A stretch of 64,000 bases of DNA from Nymphaea colorata (lineage: Eukaryota; Streptophyta; Magnoliopsida; Nymphaeales; Nymphaeaceae): the NCBI RefSeq assembly GCF_008831285.2, contig NW_022204507.1, positions 3,883,017 through 3,947,016 of the forward strand. The letters are read 5' to 3'. The notes beneath the pieces are model-generated. The model was not told the DNA's origin. It did not search any database and saw only the letters and a list, made by a program, of their open reading frames with translations. A program made the position numbers and the translations under genes. Below are positions 24,251 to 36,572 of the stretch, piece by piece. Positions within the stretch are counted from its first letter, which is position 1; each line of letters begins with the position of its first letter.

Positions 24251-24427
24251 ATAAATTAAGTCACATGGGTGCACGAATGATGGTGGCGCACCCGCACCGA
24301 TGTGGGTGCGGCCTGTTCAGAATACATGCTAACGGAAATGAAACTATATCTCCTTACGCGTTTATCTCTCCATATCCGACACACCTCCAATCATGTTTAT
24401 AAGGCTTCCTAGCTAGGAGAACTTGAG

Positions 24428-25336
24428 ATGGGTTACTCTGTAATGGTGCTAAGGATGAAGATCGGATTCCCCCTCCTCGTCCTCTTCCTCCTCCTTTCCT
24501 TCCGCGTCAACCATGCAATGAGCAGTAATGACTTTATTGATAGCTACTGCAACAGAGATATCAATTACATTGACGGAAGCAAGTTTCAAAGGAACATGCA
24601 CCTCGCCTTTGTCACCTTGATAGCGGATCTCAATCCCCTTGGTTTCTCCAATGCCACAGAGGGGAAGGATCGGAGAGAGTGTATGCCATGACGCAGTGCA
24701 GGGGCGACGTTGATAAGCAAACCTGCTAGGAGAGCATCGACACTTTGACCCAAAAAGTCAACGACACAGACTGCACCTACCCCATGGAAGCCATCATATG
24801 GTATGAAAAGTGCCAGATCTGCTACTCCAACACCAACTTCTTTGATCATCTCGATGTCGATCAATCTGGGGCTCATCCTTGGAACTCACCTGACGTTAAT
24901 GATTCGTTCAACAAGAAGTTGAGCAGTCTGCTTCAGAATCTGATTTCCCAGGCAACAACAGGGCGTTCAACGCCCTTGTTTGCCACGGGATCCATCCCGT
25001 GGAACGGCCTAGAAATGATATACCGACTGATGCAGTGCACCGGGGATACAAGCCTTGCTAATTGCCAAAAGTGTTTGGAAACCAGCAGATCCCAGATTCC
25101 AATGTCGGATACTTTCCAACATTCAATCGGCTGTGAATTTGTCACGGGAAGTTGCCGTTTGAGGTACGATACAGTGCTCTGTTATGGAACCACAACTCCA
25201 AACCCATCCCCTCCACCACCTTCATCAAATTCAAGGCCAAGCCCACCTCTTCCACCCAATTCAGCACCTCTATCAAGTCAAAAGCCAAGCGTATTAACTC
25301 CTCCGCCCAATGCTGGATCCAACACTACTACATCAG
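24428..25336 (+). pseudogene. CRK copy 1 exon 1: signal peptide and two Gnk2 (DUF26) domains
   Basis: The ATG at 24428 leads into a hydrophobic signal peptide (FPLLVLFLLLSF) ending near NHA. Gnk2 domain 1 should end with Cys-8-Cys-2-Cys. Here it reads CRGDVDKQTC, stop, E, S, so the third cysteine is a serine and the preceding Trp-type codon is TAG. A one-base loss near 24664 also shifts the frame. Gnk2 domain 2 is intact, with CTGDTSLANCQKC (Cys-8-Cys-2-Cys) and a later IGCEFVTGSCRLRY. A Pro/Ser-rich stalk follows (for example PNPSPPPPSS). The exon ends at CAG followed by gctggt, in line with a GC donor in copy 2. Confidence 0.85.
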
Positions 25337-25408
25337 GCTGGTTCTCTCTCTCTCTCTCTCTCCCTCCTCCTCCCCGATTCATATGACAAGAATATTTTAT
25401 ATATGCAG

Positions 25409-25606
25409 GCCAGCAGAAAAGTGCAGGCAGAAAACGCATGTATATCATAACCGGCATCTCCGTTGTGATGATTGTGGTTGTTATTACCTGCTTAATTTGT
25501 GGCTTTTACTGGTGGACGAGAGAATTTTGTTGCCTTTGGAGAAATACGTTGAAGCCTCGCGGATTGCAGAGGAAGAAGGAAGAAGATGACGGTTCAGAAC
25601 AATGAG
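25409..25606 (+). pseudogene. CRK copy 1 exon 2: transmembrane segment
   Basis: After the acceptor tatatgcag the exon encodes a hydrophobic helix (IITGISVVMIVVVITCLICG) flanked by basic residues (GRKR before; RK-rich, then Glu/Asp-rich after), the usual single-pass CRK membrane exon. It ends AATGAG/gttagt. In frame it reaches a TGA just before the donor, an additional lesion unless the splice site is a few bases earlier. Confidence 0.8.
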
Positions 25607-26496
25607 GTTAGTAAAAAAAGGAACATTATAAATCAGAGAAAGAGAGAGACAGAGATAGGTTTTGGTTTAAACACCGGTTTATCCGTTCAAGTATCTCACT
25701 ACAGTGTTACAGAAAACCCATTTTGTTTTTCAGTGTTTTCTTCAGGTTTTTTCACTTTTTTCAGTACTAACCAATTTTTTATTTTCATGGTTTTTACATT
25801 TTGTTTTCAGTTTTTTAACTTCTTTTGAAATTTATCGAAATTTACTCGAGAAAACTAACTTTACCATACTATATAATACATTTACATGATCCTATACGAA
25901 GAATGGATGTATCATTGCATGCCATATTCAAAATCATCTCCGACAAAGCTTTCAATATTCCATCCATAGTCCAGATTTATGTCAACCAACCTCACAACCA
26001 ACAAGTTTTCTGGTCCGCACGTTAAAGTCATCGTTTGCTTCCTTGTTATGAAGATGACCTATCCAAGAAAATTGCATCATTTGTGCAGATCATACACAGA
26101 CATTAAATTTTGGTAAATCAACCTGGGGCTTCTGCCAAGGATGCCAATAGGTACAATTTATATATAACATAAGATCGAACCACATAAAGGAAATTGGATA
26201 AGAGAAAATTTTGACATCAGATCGGATTCGAACATAAGAAATGACATCTCTTTGGATTCAAATTCAGATTTATGTAAATATTGATCAGATTTGGATTCAA
26301 AACATCATTTTAAATAAATATTCTATACTCAATGTGTGTAATATGGTATGAATTCAGTTTAAAAATCAGATTTGGATTCAGCTGTTAGACCTGGATCCAG
26401 AGCATGAAAGGGAAAACCAAATTGACCTCGCATGGACCTCCGGCACCATTATGCAATTAGCCTATTTACCTTGTTTATTTGTAAAGTTCATTTCAG

Positions 26497-26617
26497 CTTT
26501 GAGGAGAGCAGATGCGATAGATGGTGCAACACTCGATCTGGCTATCGTCAGAGCTGCCACCAATGATTTTGCACCTAAAAATAAGCTTGGAGAGGGAGGA
26601 TTCGTGCAGTTTACAGG
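26497..26617 (+). pseudogene. CRK copy 1 exon 3: glycine-rich loop
   Basis: The acceptor tttcag precedes LRRADAIDGATLDLAIVRAA and NKLGEGGF, the CRK kinase entry and ATP-binding glycine loop. After GGF the expected G.VYKG is lost through two single-base deletions, leaving VQFTG. The exon ends at a GT donor at 26618. Confidence 0.85.
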
Positions 26618-26760
26618 GTATATGTGGACTAGTCATTTATACTCAGTTTCCTGGCTCTGCTTGAAAATTTATGACACATCAGTTGGGAAAACGAGAGAGC
26701 TTCTGTTGAATCCGAGTTACTAAGCTTGCTAATTTCCTTCACTAACCATGGCTTTGTCAG

Positions 26761-26969
26761 GGCCAGCTACTGGATGGTCAAGAAATAGCTGTAAAGAGGC
26801 GTTGTGCAATACAGGGCATGGTCCGAAGCAATTCGACAATGAGGTGCAGACAATCACTAAACTTCAACACAGAAATCTTGTCCGACTTTTAGGAGGCTTT
26901 ATGGAAGGTGAAGAGAAGATACTCTTCTTGAGTATGTGAGGAATACTAGTCTCGACAATTTTCTCTTTG
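26761..26969 (+). pseudogene. CRK copy 1 exon 4: catalytic lysine and C-helix
   Basis: Starts after gctttgtcag and encodes [13 protein letters not shown] with the invariant Lys. A one-base deletion near 26817 follows. It continues with [20 protein letters not shown] (C-helix Glu present) and [13 protein letters not shown] second one-base loss precedes [14 protein letters not shown]. The junction reads CTTTG/gcaagt, a GC-type donor. Confidence 0.85.
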
Positions 26970-27931
26970 GCAAGTTTGTTTTAGCTTTTGCTCGTTATGC
27001 TTTCTTTTGCCTGAAGTGGTCGTCTTGTAGTGTAGTGGTGGAACCAGAGAGATGTTGTGAGAGGTGGCGACTGGGATGGCAAGCCACAAGTTTGTGGTTG
27101 AGGGTGAACTGTAATTTAAATTTCAAATTTTATGGGGCACTTAAAAATTATTAATATGCAAATAAGCAAATTTTAAATGACGACTTGCTACTCATAGTAG
27201 GTAGGGAAATCGAGTGCTTCATGACAAGAGGAGAGTTCCTGTGAAGATGCTCGGCAATCGGCAGCCAAAGGAGTCAAAGTGTGTCCTTCTGAGCATGAGA
27301 ACATAACATGTGTGCATGTGTGGGCAGCTGTCCATACAGGTCCACAAATTCTGTTTATTTTCACATGGGTAGTCTTCCACTAATTTGTTTATTCGTGTAA
27401 GATATGCCCTTGCCTAGTGCCCCAGATTTTACCATTTTACTCTGTGTATGATTTTTCAAATGTATATCCCTTGGCCAAAATTGAACAGGGAGACCATCTG
27501 GAGTTGCGTTTCAGAAATGGAGAGGTTGGACTCATAGTACACCTGTAACTTGTAAGAAGAAATAGCAGTGTAACAGCACCTGGTTTTCGGTTTTCTTGTA
27601 AGAGATAATTTCTTTAGCAAACTTTCGTTTGTTAGAGAGATCTTATCATTGCTGATGGAGAAGTAGGACTGTAGACTGTAGTATGGATCATAAGTCACAT
27701 AAGTACTTCAATAAGGTTCACATACTATGTTGATGTATCGGCACCTAAAGTGGGTAGTTGGATACACTTAGGTACTTTTAAAATAAAAATATCCAACTAT
27801 TTAATTTTATGTGATTCAATTTTTTTCAACTCAGTTTTCATTCTATTTTTAGAGTTATTGTTTATTAACATGTAATGTTTTTATTGAAAATCACTTCTTT
27901 ATTTAAATGTTGCTTTCATTTTGATTTTTTG

Positions 27932-27944
27932 CATATATATATAT

Positions 27945-27978
<34 letters not shown>
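27932..27978. repeat. (TA)n microsatellite in CRK copy 1 intron 4
   Basis: About 22 TA units with one interruption. The equivalent position in copy 2 (52055-52078) is shorter. Confidence 0.9.
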
Positions 27979-28455
27979 ACCTATATCTTTTCGTACCTTC
28001 ATATTCACATTTCTTAAAGTTGCCATGTTGGTACCTATATCTCCGTATTCATACCCATTACTTAAGATGAATCAAAGAAGTATTGCCAGTGGATTTCTTT
28101 TAAAAAAATGTTAGCAAGATAAGAGAAAAAACATGATTTTTTACTATGGAAGGCCACGATGGACCTTGTAGCCGATGGGTATCCAATTCCTTTGTTTGTA
28201 GAGCTATTACAGCGATGCAATGCTTAAAATCAAGGGATCCGAACCCAGCCAGGTTTATAAATATATCAACGTCATGAGTTTTGCATGCCTCCGTAACAAA
28301 AGACTGCAAATAACCTTAGCATTAGTATCTCGCAATTTCTTTCAATTATCTCACGCTAAGATCAAAATTTATTCTAGAATGATATGGTTCAGGAAACTTC
28401 GAGACATTGATGCATATATAACTATTGGTGCCCCCTGGTTTTATTATGTTATATG

Positions 28456-28641
28456 CAGTAGCGGAGCTATATATAGGCTGGTGTGGGCAGTTGTCCATGC
28501 TAAAACAAAATTTTTATTCATTTTTGCATATTTTTACATTGAGTCTTATAATTATGTATTTATTTATATATGTTGTGCCCTTTCCAAAATAAGAATTTTT
28601 ACAATAGTGCTCCATAGCCAAAATTTCTGGCTACACCACTG
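28456..28641. mobile_element. hAT-type MITE in CRK copy 1 intron 4
   Basis: A 186-bp element starts CAGTAGCGGAGCTA; its other end, reverse-complemented, starts CAGTGGTGTAGCCA. These inverted ends fit the widespread plant CAGTGGCGGAGCCA family. Flanking 8-bp duplications read gttatatg (28448-28455) and gttatata (28642-28649), seven of eight identical, as expected for hAT. It has no coding capacity. The same insertion occurs at the matching place in CRK copy 2. Confidence 0.7.
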
Positions 28642-28747
28642 GTTATATAAAGGCATACATTGCTGCATGGTTTATACGAAAATGGTTGGACATGAAATGT
28701 TTTTGTACTTTATCTTTTAACGTTACGTATTTGCTTAGCATTACTAG

Positions 28748-29031
<284 letters not shown>

Positions 29032-29895
29032 GTAAGTTGGTTGTTGCTGCAATTTCTGATACTGCATTTGCAAAATTCAGATCGTATACCGACATTAGTA
29101 TTCAAGCGTCCACAGCCCAAATTTAACTGGAAGATTCCTCATGACTACAGTTACCAGAATTTTTCAAACTGAGTAGGCCATAGGTTGTTATTAACTTTCC
29201 CGGTGATGTAGGTTTGCTAGATAATCTTAATCATGGAAATCTCATTTTATGCTCACTTTGTTCAATCATTTCCAACAAAAACTGGGTTACCATGAGACAG
29301 CCCGAACTGTAACTGAACTCGGAGCAAACACACATATTAGATCCCAACCGGCTTGTTTGCTTGCTTTCAGATAGGCTCCTAAAAAGGCTATAATCTAGAA
29401 TACAGGACAGTATAAGAATAATAACTTTTTCGTTCAGAATTTGTATGAGCAAGTCGTTTCCTCACTAAAGTTTTTGCTATACATTTGCCTTCAAGGAACA
29501 TGTACCTTTTTAGCTTCTGAGAAGTTCCAGAGTTATCCATATTACCAACTGTGATGGCTCACCGCCCGGCCAAAAAATTGATTGAACATTTATTGTCATG
29601 GATCCTAACTTACTACTTGTATGCTTCAATTTAATTCCTATTGGAGCGACAAATGATGAACAACTAGCATAGATGAGCATCAATCTTTTCGGCGATTCTC
29701 ATTGCAAATGTTTTCACACTTGAATCATGTAATTAGGTTGTTTCAAAAAAATATCTTGTCTCTCCTGTTCCCTACTAAAGTTGCACCTAATGCATTTACA
29801 TGAAGGCGAACTTGCTCATGAACTTAAGAAGAAAGCAGATTCGCCTGTAGCTTTAATAGTTTGTGTTTTTTTTCAGATTTCATCTTTTTCTGCAG

Positions 29896-30045
29896 TGGAT
29901 ATATGGCACCTAAGTATCTGCTTGAAGGAAGGGTGTCAGTAAAGATAGATGTTACACCTTTGGTGTTTTTCTGCTGGAGATGATAAGTGGAAAAAAAAAA
30001 TTCTCCATAATCCAAAAAGAGACTGATGAAAATCTATTAAATTAT
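29896..30045 (+). pseudogene. CRK copy 1 exon 6: APE region
   Basis: After tttctgcag it encodes GYMAPKYLLEGRVSVKIDV. The APE glutamate is a lysine (copy 2 keeps APE). A one-base deletion follows where copy 2 reads DVYSFG. It then continues with [10 protein letters not shown] and NLLNY, ending TAT/gtaagt. Confidence 0.85.
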
Positions 30046-30257
30046 GTAAGTGATTAACATTGTTTTTGTGCGTCCACTCTTTTGTAGGCACATTTTGTCT
30101 ATACTGGTATTATTGTTTGAATTGCATGAACATACAGATGTAATTTTGGATTTGCTTTTCTTTGTTGATCTTCTGCACCCAATAAAGCTCTTCGCCATAT
30201 AGGTAAAACTGTTGTCCATTCCCAGTAAATAATCTAAACAATGTTGTTTTGGTCTAG

Positions 30258-30560
30258 GTATGGAGACTTTGGGGGGAAAACAAGGCACTGCAAGTTGTGG
30301 ATCAAATATTGGAAGGAACATGTGACAAGGACGAGATATTAAGATGCATCCACATTGGCCTGCTATGTGTTCAAGAAGATGCATCAAGCAGGCCCAAAAT
30401 GACCAAGGTTGTTGCGATGCTTGAAAACAGCTCCTTGATCCTTCCATCCATTTTGCCTCCTGCCCCCCCTACCAAGAAAATCAGAAACCTTTCTTCGGGA
30501 GCACAAACGAGCTCAACTGCATCAGGGGTTGGTTCAAAGCTTTATTCATCTTCTTACTGA
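30258..30560 (+). pseudogene. CRK copy 1 exon 7: kinase C-lobe end and tail
   Basis: Follows ttggtctag and is open to the stop at 30560. It encodes VWRLWGENKALQVVD, then DEILRCIHIGLLCVQEDASS, RPKMTKVVAMLEN, and a Ser/Pro-rich tail ending SSSY. RPKM and the GLLCVQ block are hallmarks of the last CRK exon. This exon has no lesion. Confidence 0.9.
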
Positions 30561-32880
30561 AGCTTTTAACTACTCATGAGAGAAGGAAGTAGAGATTGTA
30601 ATTTGTTCCCTACCTTTCAATGTATCATTTGAATTGTTCCTTTGGCGTATGAGCTTTGAACTTCTTGGTTAGTTTGTCGCTGATGTGTTTTTTGTTTGTA
30701 ATAGTTGTCAGGATGTGGAGATGTCTCCGTATATACTTGAGTTGTGATTTAATGTTGTGCAGTACAATGTCTAACCTCTTATTCCTCTGATAAGGAGATC
30801 AGTGTGGACCGATATGTCAAAGGCAGATGTCATCTGGGAATGGCAACTTGATCCCAAGCAGGAATCTAAGCAACACTTAATTAGTCAAGCCATCCAAATC
30901 CATTGTTATGAGTAGTTAATTAGTTTTACATCTTTTGTTTGTTATGTGCCAGTATGACAAGAACATTGGAAATTTCCTCTTATTATGGTAAATGAGTGAA
31001 AAGGGGACCGTTATGTTTTATGTTCCTACTTGATGATGTTACTGTTAGACTTTGAAATGTATAAGCAAGTTACATGTTTCTCCTCACTCCTTGGAGGAGG
31101 GGTGACTGTTTACCTGTATATTAATCCTTGTTCTGCTAGCTAGCTAACAAGGTAAAGTACAGTAACGATGGTTATAACCTCCAATTTGTCTGATAATTAC
31201 AAGAAAACTATTGCTCTTAAATTTTGTATTGGAACTCGTGCAATAGCTGACTTCTTGTCATCTTGTAAAGAAATTCGCAGACATCATTCTAAGTAGAGAT
31301 TGGACGTTGAAATGGTGGTGGGTTGGACCTTTTTTAATTATCATTTTGTTGGATTTTCTGTGATGAATTTAGGATCATTTTTTAAGGGCATGTTTTATTC
31401 ATCATCTGAAATCAGCAAAAATTAATTACTCGAGTTTGCCTAGTTTTCTTGTGAATTCTTGCTTTTTTTTCCTTCTTTTATTTCTTTCCATTTGTTTTCT
31501 GTCTTGTTCAATTTTGTTGTTTTTTTACATACTTTTATACTGTCAAATTTATATGAGCTTGTTTAGTTTTAGTTAGTTCTTTTTACATATATTTTTTGTT
31601 TGGTTTATGAAATAAAATGTTGAATATCATCTGCCGTTTCACTTGCCGCTTCAATTGAATCGTTAAATCGGCCAATGCTCCAAAATTGACGGTTCGGTCA
31701 TAATCTAAAATTGATTTTTACAATATCACTTTTAAAATAGAGGTGGGTGAGTCATGGTAAGATACTTGTGCAGATGGGTGCTGCAAAGCAGTATGGTGGG
31801 GCTCATTAGCTACCAGTACACTAACTTGACGTGCAGGTGGGTTCAAGTGAAACCCTTTTAACTCCAAGAGGACTTGGTGTCGCTGTGGTGTGGACCAACG
31901 ATGGCGACCCTACGACTGGATGTGGACCTTTTCCAATTGCCAGGCATTGGAGTGAAGTACCCAGCCTGTGCCGTAGTCAGTACTCACTGTCCAAGAAAGT
32001 GATAGGACAAGAAGTGGATAGAGGCGGGAGAACGGAGAACTAGACGCATTTGTGGTCAGTCGCGCACTAAGATTTTTAGAACCACAGTGTATATTTTGTA
32101 AAAACTAGCCAAAATATAAGGACGGCCACATGAACAACGGGCATCTTTTGAGAAGCATCCTCCTCCTCCTCCTCTAATTAGGTTGGTGCAAAGATTACCA
32201 AGTCAAAGTCAGGGCAGACCCGAGTAGGCCATTCCGGCAAATCTACACCGATGTTCAAAAAGGAAGGAACTGATCAAAAGCTAGATACGAATGCTTGGGG
32301 GCCATTAACGAACACTATTCCTTTACAACAGCTAAGATGATTAATGCTCATATTGACCTGTTCAACCACTTCATGTACTGCGGCCACCAAGGCGTGACAC
32401 TTTTTTTTTGTGGGTACCAAAGTCTATGTTATCTTAAAGTGTACGTTACTTAAGACAAAAGATTAGGTGGGAGCTTCATCTTTTTACACTGAACGGTGAG
32501 TCCGTCCCTTCTCAGTTGGAATGTATGAATCAAACACTTGTCTTCCTTTCTCTCTCGTCATCTTTTTCATATAAATTCCATTAGACAATCAAACTTATTT
32601 CCTTGGTAGATATTCTTGCTCAGTTAATCGTATCTCAGGTATATCTGATTGCTGTTCATCAAGTTGGACTGAGTCAACTTTCTGTTCGATTATAATTAGT
32701 CATCCAGAAATGGGTGAACTTGTCATTTTTTTTTTCTTTTGAATGCAAAATGAATATATGATGCATTAAAGTATGACAAAGGAACTTAACACCCTAAGGT
32801 TGATGATCGTTAAACAAAGTAATTATTTGAAGCAGCGTTTCTCAAAAATTAGGACCTTTGAAAATGAATAGTTCTAAGGA
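30561..32880. other. CRK 3' flank and unrecognised intergenic DNA
   Basis: To about 30800 the sequence still matches the 3' flank of CRK copy 2 (to about 54880) and probably includes the old 3' UTR. Beyond that nothing is recognised. A slightly GC-richer patch at 31780-32040 has a 70-codon frame with no known domain. Confidence 0.5.
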
Positions 32881-32897
32881 AGGGGCCTGATACGAGT

Positions 32898-33260
32898 ATG
32901 CCTAGTCCTCCATCGAGCAGAATGTTTGAGCGTGGCGAGAGTAGTAGAGTCAGGGGTGGTGAAGGCGGAGATGCAAAGGCCCTAGGTCCGGTTATATCAG
33001 CAGATGACCAGCACATCGGAATGGATCCAACTTTAGAAGGTCAAATTGATAGTCTTACCTCCGGTTTAGGCCTAGTCCACCCTAGTGTCGGTCAATATCC
33101 AAATCTTTAGAGGCAGCATAGGGCCAGCCTAGATAGGAGACTCGACTGAGCCTTTACTTCACTTAGGCAGGCCGAGCTGGTCAATGGGGAAATCCGAAGT
33201 CTGGGCGGCAACCCAGACAAGTCCCCCACCTTGCGCTCACCAAGCGCAAGGGTTCATTTC
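32898..33260 (+). pseudogene. Unidentified degenerate coding stretch, possibly retroelement
   Basis: One frame reads continuously as protein-like sequence for about 120 codons if two stops are ignored (TAG after QYPNL near 33110 and TGA near 33147). It contains PSPPSSRMFERGESSRVRGG, then DPTLEGQIDSLTSGLG, RRLD and AFTSLRQAELVNGEIRS, a likely helical Gln/Glu/Leu-rich segment. The composition and the LTR-like sequence downstream suggest a retroelement protein, but no diagnostic motif is present. Confidence 0.3.
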
Positions 33261-35961
33261 ATAGGTTAGGGGCATTACGCCCAAATTGATATGTTCAGTT
33301 GCTTATGCATTTTATTTCATGTTGATTGGACCGAGATGGTTTGTATCTCGAGTCATTTGCTTTGAGTAGAAGTGAACCAGTTCGATCCATCTGTTAACCG
33401 AGTCACTTAGAACCTTTTCTACTTTGTTTTTCGTATGCAATCAAGAGAATTAAATTTCATTTGCTAAGTTTCTCTCTTCTCCTCACGTCTCTCTCTCTCT
33501 ATCTCTCTATCTCTATCTCTCTCTCTATGTGTCTCTCTCGTGTACCCTTCCTTTCCTTCATCTTCTTCAAGTGCCGGCCTTGGCTGGTTTCTTCCATCAC
33601 GCAAGTCTCTCCATAACCGGCGGTCAATCTTCTTCCTCTCCTTAGTTCCTTGTTCTCTTCCTCAACCACTCGACCAACGGAATTGGTGGCTAGAAGATCA
33701 AGGTATGCTCTGGTGTATGCGACTTCAACAGCCCACGTTGTTCCCCACATCAACTCACGGCTATCAAAGGTGCATTCATCCTTGAACACGAAGGAGGAAT
33801 AGAAGCCAGATCAGCCCACGGGAGGACTGCATTCCAACTAGGCAACTAGGAGGAGTGTGGTGTTCGACATTGAACCAATCAAGAGAAGGTTAGTACGAGA
33901 ACTTCTTTGGTGAATTGCGAAACTTTGTTGGATTGTTTTGAGATAGGATTCAACCTTAGAAAATTGGTTCACTCTCACGGTGTAAACTCGTGAGTTTGGG
34001 CTATCATTCAATGGTGGAAGCTTGCCTTAAACCAGTTCTTACAAGTCACAAGGACTCCTTGGAGTGATCTTGCTCTACCCTATCGATTTGGTGAAAATAT
34101 ACCAGCGAAAACTCTTTCAAATCTCAAGTCCAAGCCATGGTTTGGGCCTGATATTCACACTAAAAGCAACGAGAGAAACATCTTCAAATCAGTGCAAAAG
34201 TGGCATAAAAAAGAAGCAAAATCAGCATCGGAACCGTCGTCCAAGAAGAAGAAAGAAAATGTCAAAGTTTGGCGCAGTTTGGAGCCAAAACGGTAAAGTT
34301 CGGTGTCCATCAGAATTCTGAAGTTCCGGCAAACGCTGCAACTATTCCGGCGAGCATTTGGTCAGCATTGGCAGAGAGCAAGTCTACCCTTGAACCAGCA
34401 AAAGAACAGCTACTGTTGGAGGGGCAAATTGGGAAAATGTGCATTTAGTTGGAGGCTCGCCTAGGGTTTCTTCGACCTAGCTGCCGGTGCACGTTTGGAT
34501 CAAATGGCTGCCAATTATTCACATTTGGTAAGTGGTTCTCTCCCTTGACCGTGTGAAACACCACCATCCATCAGGGACATGTGGCAACATCCCAAGGAAG
34601 AAGAATCCGAGCTGACCTAGTTCGATTCCTTTCCACATTTGGTGCCATCCATTTCCTTCATTTGGGCTAGAGATTCTCTTGCCCAATCCCTTCCTCATTT
34701 GGTGGGCCACCAGTGCCACCTTGCCCAACAATTGAGGATCCATTAGAGTAGCTGACCTACATTTTAGGAAAGCTTTGACCCCAACCAGCTATTTGGCCTA
34801 AACCCAATTCCGTTCACATTGCTTTTGCCTTTTCCTTCCTCACATGTTGCCTTATCTAACCCAACCACCACCATCATTCTAGGAAGTTTCCTTGGCTCCC
34901 TTCCTACATTTGGGGAAGGTAGCCCCCACGGTCCGACTCCTCAGCCATTGCCTACCCTAATCCTAATTCCTATTATACCCTAAGTTCAACTTGATATTTA
35001 CCTAGCATACCCAAAACCAATCAGCATCTACTAAACCTAAACCTAGACAACTAAACCCAAGTGATCTAACCTAGTATAACCTTACCAAGCCCACTTGAAC
35101 TAAACCTACCATAGCCAGCCATACCATAGATGCAGTCTGAGCTCTAGACCGAGCTTGTTTCCTTACACCGGCAGCCAAGCACTCATCGGCGAGCAGCAAT
35201 CTTCCCCTAGCACCTTTCTCACATCCAGGCACTCCCTCTCGCCTACAGACGCGACCCCATTCGTGACGAAGCCCGCGTCGCGCCATCCACAAGACCTTGT
35301 CTGCAAGAAAAGGCACCCAGTGGACGATCTTCTGTGCAGTTCTAAAAAGCCGGCAGACGTTCTCTTTAGAATTGGCTTCGTCTTACTGCATTGCTTTAAT
35401 ACCCGGGGACTGGAATTCATCCCAAGGTCTCTTCTAAGTTATCCCAGTACGGTATTCTCCTTGATTTCTTTAGAGCTATTTAGATTACATTTTTCCTTGC
35501 TTATTTGCATATGTGTGGCTATGTTGTTCTTGCGGTTTTTTAGAGGCCCTTGGCCTAAGACCCGGCTGCAAGACATTATCATCTTCATTGCTCTTTTTCT
35601 AGTAGTTGTTTTTTCGTATTCCATTCAGTTTAGTCTAGTTTGTTTTAATTGCATTGTTTGTCTTCAAGCCTGTTAGCATTTCTTGTAGTAGGATTTTCGT
35701 TGAATTTGTCCTTTTTAGGTTTGCCTTAGGCACCTCAAGAGATCTTGGGGATAGGATCGGCTGTAGGAAAGCATCTAGACCTACTTTGGACCAAGGTCTT
35801 ATCAGGGCCTCTCATTTTGAGAAATGCAAAACCACAGCCTTTTGAAGTTTTGTGAAAGTTGCTTTTTAGTGAATGACGTGCCAGCATTCCGGATTGGTAG
35901 AGTGCATAAGAAATGGTAAACCACTGGGAAAAGAAAATATGCAACATTCACAAATATATAC

Positions 35962-35994
<33 letters not shown>

Positions 35995-36216
35995 GATATT
36001 TTCGTCTCCCTGCTGAGAGAGCTAAACCATGCCCTCGAACATTAATATTAAATATTCCTTGAGGTCATTTTGAAAGGCATCTCGATTGAGAAGCGCGCGT
36101 TTGGCACTTTGTTTCCATTTTCTTGTTAAATTGGTCAAACCTCTCCAACAGAGATTTTGTTATCTTCCAATCCCAAGCTAAAAGAATGGAGATTGTTTAT
36201 GGCCATGACCCCTATT
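33261..36216. other. LTR-like and unrecognised DNA
   Basis: Contains a CT-rich tract (33480-33545), a stretch resembling LTR/leader sequence (33540-34070), repeated cattttgg/cacatttgg phrases (34510-34910), and a 173-codon frame (35155-35676) whose second half is only a hydrophobic, Phe/Leu/Ile-rich run. No primer site, polypurine tract or paired LTR was found, so I make no element call. A (TA)n run lies at about 35965-35995. Confidence 0.3.
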
Positions 36217-36536
36217 TGTTGGTGTATGGAACTTGATCCATATTGAACACTCATATGCAATACGCGGATCCAAATACATTTATGTAAAGCATTTATGTCA
36301 TTTTGTACAAATGCGGGTTTCGCCCTAATCCTTACGTTGAGAGGAGGGCCGCAGTTTTCTTTTGGAGTCTTCTTCTCTGTGAGTGTTTGTGTTCATCTGT
36401 GAGTGAACAGTAAAAGATCTGTGCGACCGTGGACATTGGAGATTATTGCTCCAAACCACGTAAATCTTTGTCTTCTTCCTTGTTGCTTCTAACCCCCTCT
36501 TGGAGTGTGAGAGAAGAGTTTGTGTTGTTCTAACAA
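36217..36536 (+). repeat. 5' LTR of a Ty1/copia element
   Basis: A 320-bp LTR starts TGTTGG and ends TCTAACA. It is followed after one base by TTGTATCAGAGCCAGG, an initiator-Met primer site lacking one G. A copia gag start codon follows at 36573. No 3' partner is present. Confidence 0.72.
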
Positions 36537-36537
36537 T

Positions 36538-36552
36538 TGGTATCAGAGCCAG
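36538..36552 (+). promoter_or_regulatory. Primer-binding site with one base missing
   Basis: TTGTATCAGAGCCAG differs from the usual TTGGTATCAGAGCCAG by loss of one G, either decay or a sequence error. Confidence 0.65.
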
Positions 36553-36572
36553 GTTCATTCGCGATAGGAACA

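Noticed and set aside
34980-35110. Telomere-like CCTAAAC motifs
   Set aside because: Only a few imperfect, irregularly spaced copies; not an interstitial telomere array.
35155-35676. 173-codon frame with an apparent hydrophobic C-terminal half
   Set aside because: The two halves differ sharply in composition, no family is recognised, and the minus strand is equally open in places. Kept only as a note in the stretch annotation.
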